Source: Mycolicibacter sinensis
Lineage (GTDB): Bacteria; Actinomycetota; Actinomycetes; Mycobacteriales; Mycobacteriaceae
Length of the DNA stretch: 64,000 bases
Direction of reading: 5' to 3'
Assembly (NCBI RefSeq): GCF_001667375.1
Contig: NZ_LZIN01000105.1
Location: 1-64,000 of the forward strand
Shown here one piece after another: positions 60,898 through 64,000 of this stretch. Position numbers and translations under genes: made by a program. Every line of letters begins with the position of its first letter. Position 1 is the stretch's first letter. The notes under the pieces are model-generated. The model saw only the letters and a list, made by a program, of their open reading frames with translations. It was not told the origin of the DNA and did not search any database.

Positions 60898-61926
60898 TCA
60901 GCAGTTCAATGCTTTTCGGGCCGCGGCGATGAACTCCGGCGCGGCCTGCGCTGCCTCATCGGCGTGCAGCACGTTTCCGGCCCCGTGCGCAGCCCGATGG
61001 GTGATCCCTTCGGCGATGACCCCGATCTTGAAGTTCGCCAAAGCCAGGTAGAAGTTCCACTGCCCCAGGTCGCGTCCGGAAAGCTGGGCGTATCGCTCGG
61101 CGAGGTCGTCGGCGGAGGGCAGTCGGGAACTGGTCCACGCGGCGGGGTGGCCGAAGACCAGATCGAACGCGGGCGACCGGTAGGCACACATCAGCGCGAT
61201 ATCGGTGAGCGGATCGCCGAGCGTGGACAGCTCCCAGTCCACCACCGCCCGGATGACCCCGGCCTGCTCGGGATCGCAGATGGTGTTGTCGATACGGAAG
61301 TCGCCGTGCACCACCGAGGACTCCGAAGCCCGCGGGATGGACTCGGCGAGTGCGGCGGCCAGTTTCGCCACATCGCCGTCCACCGCGTCGTCATCGCCGC
61401 GCGTCTTGACCAGTTCCCACTGGCGAGCCCATAGCCGAACTTGGCGTTCCAGGAAACCCGCTGGCCTGCCGAATGATTCGAGCCCCACCGCCCGATAGTC
61501 GACCGCGTGCAGGTCGACGAGTATCCGCACCAGCGCGGAGGCGTTGGCGGCCAGTTCCGCATCGGTGAGAACGCCGAGATCGTCCTTGTGCCGGAATACC
61601 CGGCCGGCCACGAACTCGGTCACCGTCAGCGGCGCACCGCACACCGTGCCGTCGGCGTCGAACGCGATGGGCTCCGCGATCGGCACCGCCGTACCGAACA
61701 GGCCTCGGGTGACCACGAATTCGCGACCCACATCATGGGCCGACGGCGTCAGGCCACCCAGCGGAGGCCGGCGGACCACCCACGCCGACACTTCGTCGCT
61801 GACCTTGAAGGTGAGGTTGGACCGGCCGCCGGCGATCAGCTCGACGGCCAGGTCGCCGCGAACCGGTACGTCGTGTGCGATGAGGTAGCGGCGCAGCGCA
61901 GCCGGGTCCAGTCCGTCGACCGTCAC
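60898..61926 (-). CDS. APH-family phosphotransferase (acyl-CoA dehydrogenase associated)
   Basis: 342 aa from the GTG at 61926, overlapping the upstream stop (GTGA). Kinase-like fold of the aminoglycoside phosphotransferase family: the Brenner motif VVHGDFRIDNTI and the DFG-like VVDWELSTLGDPLTD. In related bacteria and in ACAD10/11 of animals this domain is linked with acyl-CoA dehydrogenases and phosphorylates 4-hydroxyacyl-CoAs; here it is a separate gene coupled to one. That role is inferred. Confidence 0.85.
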   Translation of the reverse strand: MTVDGLDPAALRRYLIAHDVPVRGDLAVELIAGGRSNLTFKVSDEVSAWVVRRPPLGGLTPSAHDVGREFVVTRGLFGTAVPIAEPIAFDADGTVCGAPLTVTEFVAGRVFRHKDDLGVLTDAELAANASALVRILVDLHAVDYRAVGLESFGRPAGFLERQVRLWARQWELVKTRGDDDAVDGDVAKLAAALAESIPRASESSVVHGDFRIDNTICDPEQAGVIRAVVDWELSTLGDPLTDIALMCAYRSPAFDLVFGHPAAWTSSRLPSADDLAERYAQLSGRDLGQWNFYLALANFKIGVIAEGITHRAAHGAGNVLHADEAAQAAPEFIAAARKALNC

Positions 61927-63134
61927 TGCGGGGACGCCTTGAGCGCGCGCCGGGCCGCGCCGATGCGCCGTTTGGCGATCGCCCAGCGGTGTACCTCCGA
62001 GGGCCCGTCGTAGACCCGGAACGGGCGTACTTCCCGGGACAGCCGCGCCGGTGGCAGGTCCTCGGTGACGCCGAGCGCACCGCACATCTGCACGCTGCGG
62101 TCGACGATGCGGAAGATCGCCTCAGCGGCGAAGGTCTTCGCGATCGATGTCGCATCGCCGGCGTTGCCGCCCTGATCCAGTTCCCAGCACGCCCGCACCA
62201 GCAGCGCTCGGGTGGCGGCGATGTCGATCTCGTTGTCGGCCACCATGTTCTGGATCATGCCCAGATCGCCGAGCGCCGACCCGAACGCCTGACGCTCCAC
62301 CACATGAGCCAGCGCGGTGTCGTGACCGCGGCGTGCCGCACCGAGCCACCGCATCACGTGCGTCATGCGCGCGGGGCCGAGGCGGACCTGGGCGTACTCG
62401 AAGCCGCGGTCCACCTCGCCGAGCACCGCTTCCTCGGGGACTCGAACGTCGTCGAAGAGCACCTCGCAGTGCCCACCCACCATGGACCGGTCGAGGGTCG
62501 GGATGTGCCGGCCGACGGTCAGGCCGGGGGTGTCGGCGGGAACCAGGAACATGGTGGCGCCGCCACGCTGCCCGGCCTCCCCGGACGTCCGGGCCATCAC
62601 GATGAAGAAGGCGGCGCCGTCAGCACCGGTGATGTACCACTTGCGGCCGGTGATGTACCAGTCTCGCGAGCGGCGCTGCGCCGTGGTCGCCAGCGCCGCC
62701 GGGTCCGAGCCGGCTCCCGGGGCCGGCTCGGTCATCGCGAACGCCGACCGCACCTCGCCGGCCGCCAGCGGGGCCAGGTAGCGAGCCTTCTGTTCGGTGC
62801 TGGCCACCTCCGCCAGCAGATGGACGTTGCCTTCATCCGGCGCCGCGATGTTCACCGCGGCCGGGCCGAACAAGGAATATCCGGCGGCCTCGAACACCGG
62901 CGCGCGATCGGACATGTTCAGGCCCAGGCCCCCGTATTCGATGGGGGCGTGGGGCGCGAACACTCCCGCTTCCCGGGCTGCTGCCTGCAGTTCCTTGATC
63001 ACCGTGTCGCCGCCGGCGGCCGCGATGTCCCCGCCGTACCGGTCCTCGACCGGCAGCACGACGTCCTCGATGAACGCCCGGGTGCGTTCCACCAGCGCCA
63101 TCACATCCGGCGAGTAGCCCAGCTCGATTGCCAT
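61923..63134 (-). CDS. Acyl-CoA dehydrogenase
   Basis: 403 aa from the ATG at 63134; upstream extension is ignored because it crosses the promoter. ACAD marks: FAMTEPAPGAGSDPAAL, YITGRKWYITGADGAAFFIV, RQAFGSALGDLGMIQNMVAD and VRPFRVYDGPSEVHRWAIAKRRIG. The segment DGPSEVH shows the branch related to ACAD10/11 rather than the GTNEI branch, fitting the APH partner. First gene of the operon. Confidence 0.9.
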   Translation of the reverse strand: MAIELGYSPDVMALVERTRAFIEDVVLPVEDRYGGDIAAAGGDTVIKELQAAAREAGVFAPHAPIEYGGLGLNMSDRAPVFEAAGYSLFGPAAVNIAAPDEGNVHLLAEVASTEQKARYLAPLAAGEVRSAFAMTEPAPGAGSDPAALATTAQRRSRDWYITGRKWYITGADGAAFFIVMARTSGEAGQRGGATMFLVPADTPGLTVGRHIPTLDRSMVGGHCEVLFDDVRVPEEAVLGEVDRGFEYAQVRLGPARMTHVMRWLGAARRGHDTALAHVVERQAFGSALGDLGMIQNMVADNEIDIAATRALLVRACWELDQGGNAGDATSIAKTFAAEAIFRIVDRSVQMCGALGVTEDLPPARLSREVRPFRVYDGPSEVHRWAIAKRRIGAARRALKASPQ

Positions 63135-63245
63135 GTCACTCCATTCTGACCGACCGATCACTCGGGCCCGAACAGTACGGACTGTGGCATAGAAGCTGTC
63201 ACCAGTCAAAAGCCGACCTTGGCTGCGCACTTCTCGCGCGTTATA

Positions 63246-63262
63246 GTTCAGATTTCCTGAAC
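63246..63262. promoter_or_regulatory. Inverted repeat upstream of XRE-TetR gene
   Basis: GTTCAG (63246-63251) and CTGAAC (63257-63262) are perfect arms around ATTTC. It overlaps a -10-like TTATAGT at 63241-63247 and lies 11 bp upstream of the regulator start and 112 bp upstream of the divergent operon. A probable operator for the XRE-TetR protein. Confidence 0.65.
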
Positions 63263-63273
63263 ATGGAGGTGGC

Positions 63274-64000
63274 GTGGCCGGAGCGGTGGCGTGCGGCGTT
63301 GCGATCCGCGCGGCCCGCCGGGGGCGCGGGCTGACCGTCCGGGAGCTGGCGCAGCGCCTGGGGGCGAGCGCGGCGACGGTGAGTGCGGTCGAAAACGGCA
63401 AGACCGGAATCTCGGTGACTCGTCTGCAGCAGTACGCGCAGGCGTTGGGCGTGACGGCCGCCCAGCTCCTGGAGGGCGGCATCGAAGTGCCGGCAACCAA
63501 CTCGGAAAAGGTGCCGGCGGATTCGGGGATTCCACCCGGCGACTGGCGAACGTTTCCACCGCTGGCACTGGACGGTGTGCTGACCGCGGCGATCGACGCT
63601 TTCGTCGAAACCGGCTATCACGGCAGCACGATGCGGGACCTGGCGGCACGGGCCGGGATGAGCGTTCCGGGCCTCTACCACCACTACCCGGATAAGCAGG
63701 CCCTGCTGGTCGCGATCCTGGATCTGACCATGACCGAACTGCACTGGCGCGTCGACGCGGCCCGCGCCGGTGCGACAACCGGCATCCACGAGGTGCGGCG
63801 CATCGTCGAAGCGCTGGCCCTGTTCCACACTCACCGGCAGAAGCTGGCGTTCATCGGAGCCAGCGAGATGCGCAGCCTGACCCCGATAAATCGGCAGCGC
63901 ATCGCCACCTCCCGAAACCAGCTCCAGCACACCCTGGATGCCGCCATAGACCGCGCATCGCGCGACGGGGACGTCGTTGTCGCAGACCGCCGCATCGCCG
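63274..64000 (+). CDS. XRE-TetR fusion regulator, 3' end beyond window
   Basis: At least 242 codons from the GTG at 63274 (GGAGG 4 nt upstream, tight spacing; GTG at 63286 is an alternative). The frame is open to base 64000. Residues 1-70 are an XRE helix-turn-helix (AIRAARRGRGLTVRELAQRL, GASAATVSAVENGKTG, YAQALGVTAAQLLEGG). After a short linker, residues about 95-145 are a TetR helix-turn-helix (VLTAAIDAFVETGYHGSTMR, DLAARAGMSVPGLYHHYPDK) and then a helical ligand domain. Two DNA-binding domains in one protein is uncommon. Divergent from the acyl-CoA dehydrogenase operon, its likely target. Confidence 0.85.
   Translation, partial: MAGAVACGVAIRAARRGRGLTVRELAQRLGASAATVSAVENGKTGISVTRLQQYAQALGVTAAQLLEGGIEVPATNSEKVPADSGIPPGDWRTFPPLALDGVLTAAIDAFVETGYHGSTMRDLAARAGMSVPGLYHHYPDKQALLVAILDLTMTELHWRVDAARAGATTGIHEVRRIVEALALFHTHRQKLAFIGASEMRSLTPINRQRIATSRNQLQHTLDAAIDRASRDGDVVVADRRIA

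Overview
The window is chromosomal DNA of a high-GC actinobacterium, almost certainly a non-tuberculous Mycobacterium (or Mycolicibacter/Mycolicibacterium relative). The evidence is a complete ESX-3 type VII secretion locus with PE/PPE genes, IdeR- and Zur-type boxes upstream of it, several fadE/fadD genes, and gene order that (from memory) runs inverted relative to the Rv0269c-Rv0313 interval of M. tuberculosis.

Layout. 1-12.7 kb: a DUF7159 cell-surface-type protein (cut by the window edge), dcd, tRNA-Gly(CCC), two adjacent GH16 glucanase genes, conserved mycobacterial proteins resembling Rv0311-Rv0313, a TetR gene with a perfect palindrome in its divergent promoter, a secreted YkuD-fold protein, PAP2 phosphatase, GerW-like protein, bluB, an amidohydrolase and an alpha/beta hydrolase. 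12.7-27.4 kb (minus strand): ESX-3 in the order eccA3-eccB3-eccC3-PE5-PPE4-esxG-esxH-espG3-eccD3-mycP3-eccE3, mostly with translationally coupled starts, preceded by two IdeR-like boxes and a Zur-like box. The mycosin gene encodes Gly where the catalytic Ser should be and Asp where the oxyanion Asn should be. 27.6-29.2 kb: a SAM methyltransferase and a second esxG-esxH pair that differs from the first by one synonymous base over 615 bp.

29.4-40.2 kb is a selenium/formate island: fdhD, a selenoprotein formate dehydrogenase (in-frame TGA followed by a bacterial SECIS hairpin), its iron-sulphur and NrfD membrane subunits, an HVA1/TUDOR-like small protein, selD, tRNA-Sec, selA and selB. Together these provide all the known bacterial selenocysteine machinery except seryl-tRNA synthetase. 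A strong hairpin terminator closes the island.

40.2-64 kb holds a secreted two-repeat protein, acyl-CoA dehydrogenases, TetR regulators, a DUF2563 / polymorphic-toxin-like / membrane-protein triplet (43.4-45.9 kb) that looks like a type VII effector-immunity module, an MpaB-like oxygenase, VOC proteins, fadE6 (double acyl-CoA dehydrogenase), fadD2, a LigD-polymerase-like gene, a CoA ligase/dehydrogenase/XRE-cupin cluster, an SDR-APH-fadE operon, and a divergently transcribed regulator that fuses an XRE and a TetR domain (cut by the window end). A family of intergenic inverted repeats with related arms occurs at about 1.9, 15.1 and 52.8 kb, and a 25-bp perfect hairpin follows fadE6. No insertion sequence, prophage, rRNA or CRISPR array was seen.
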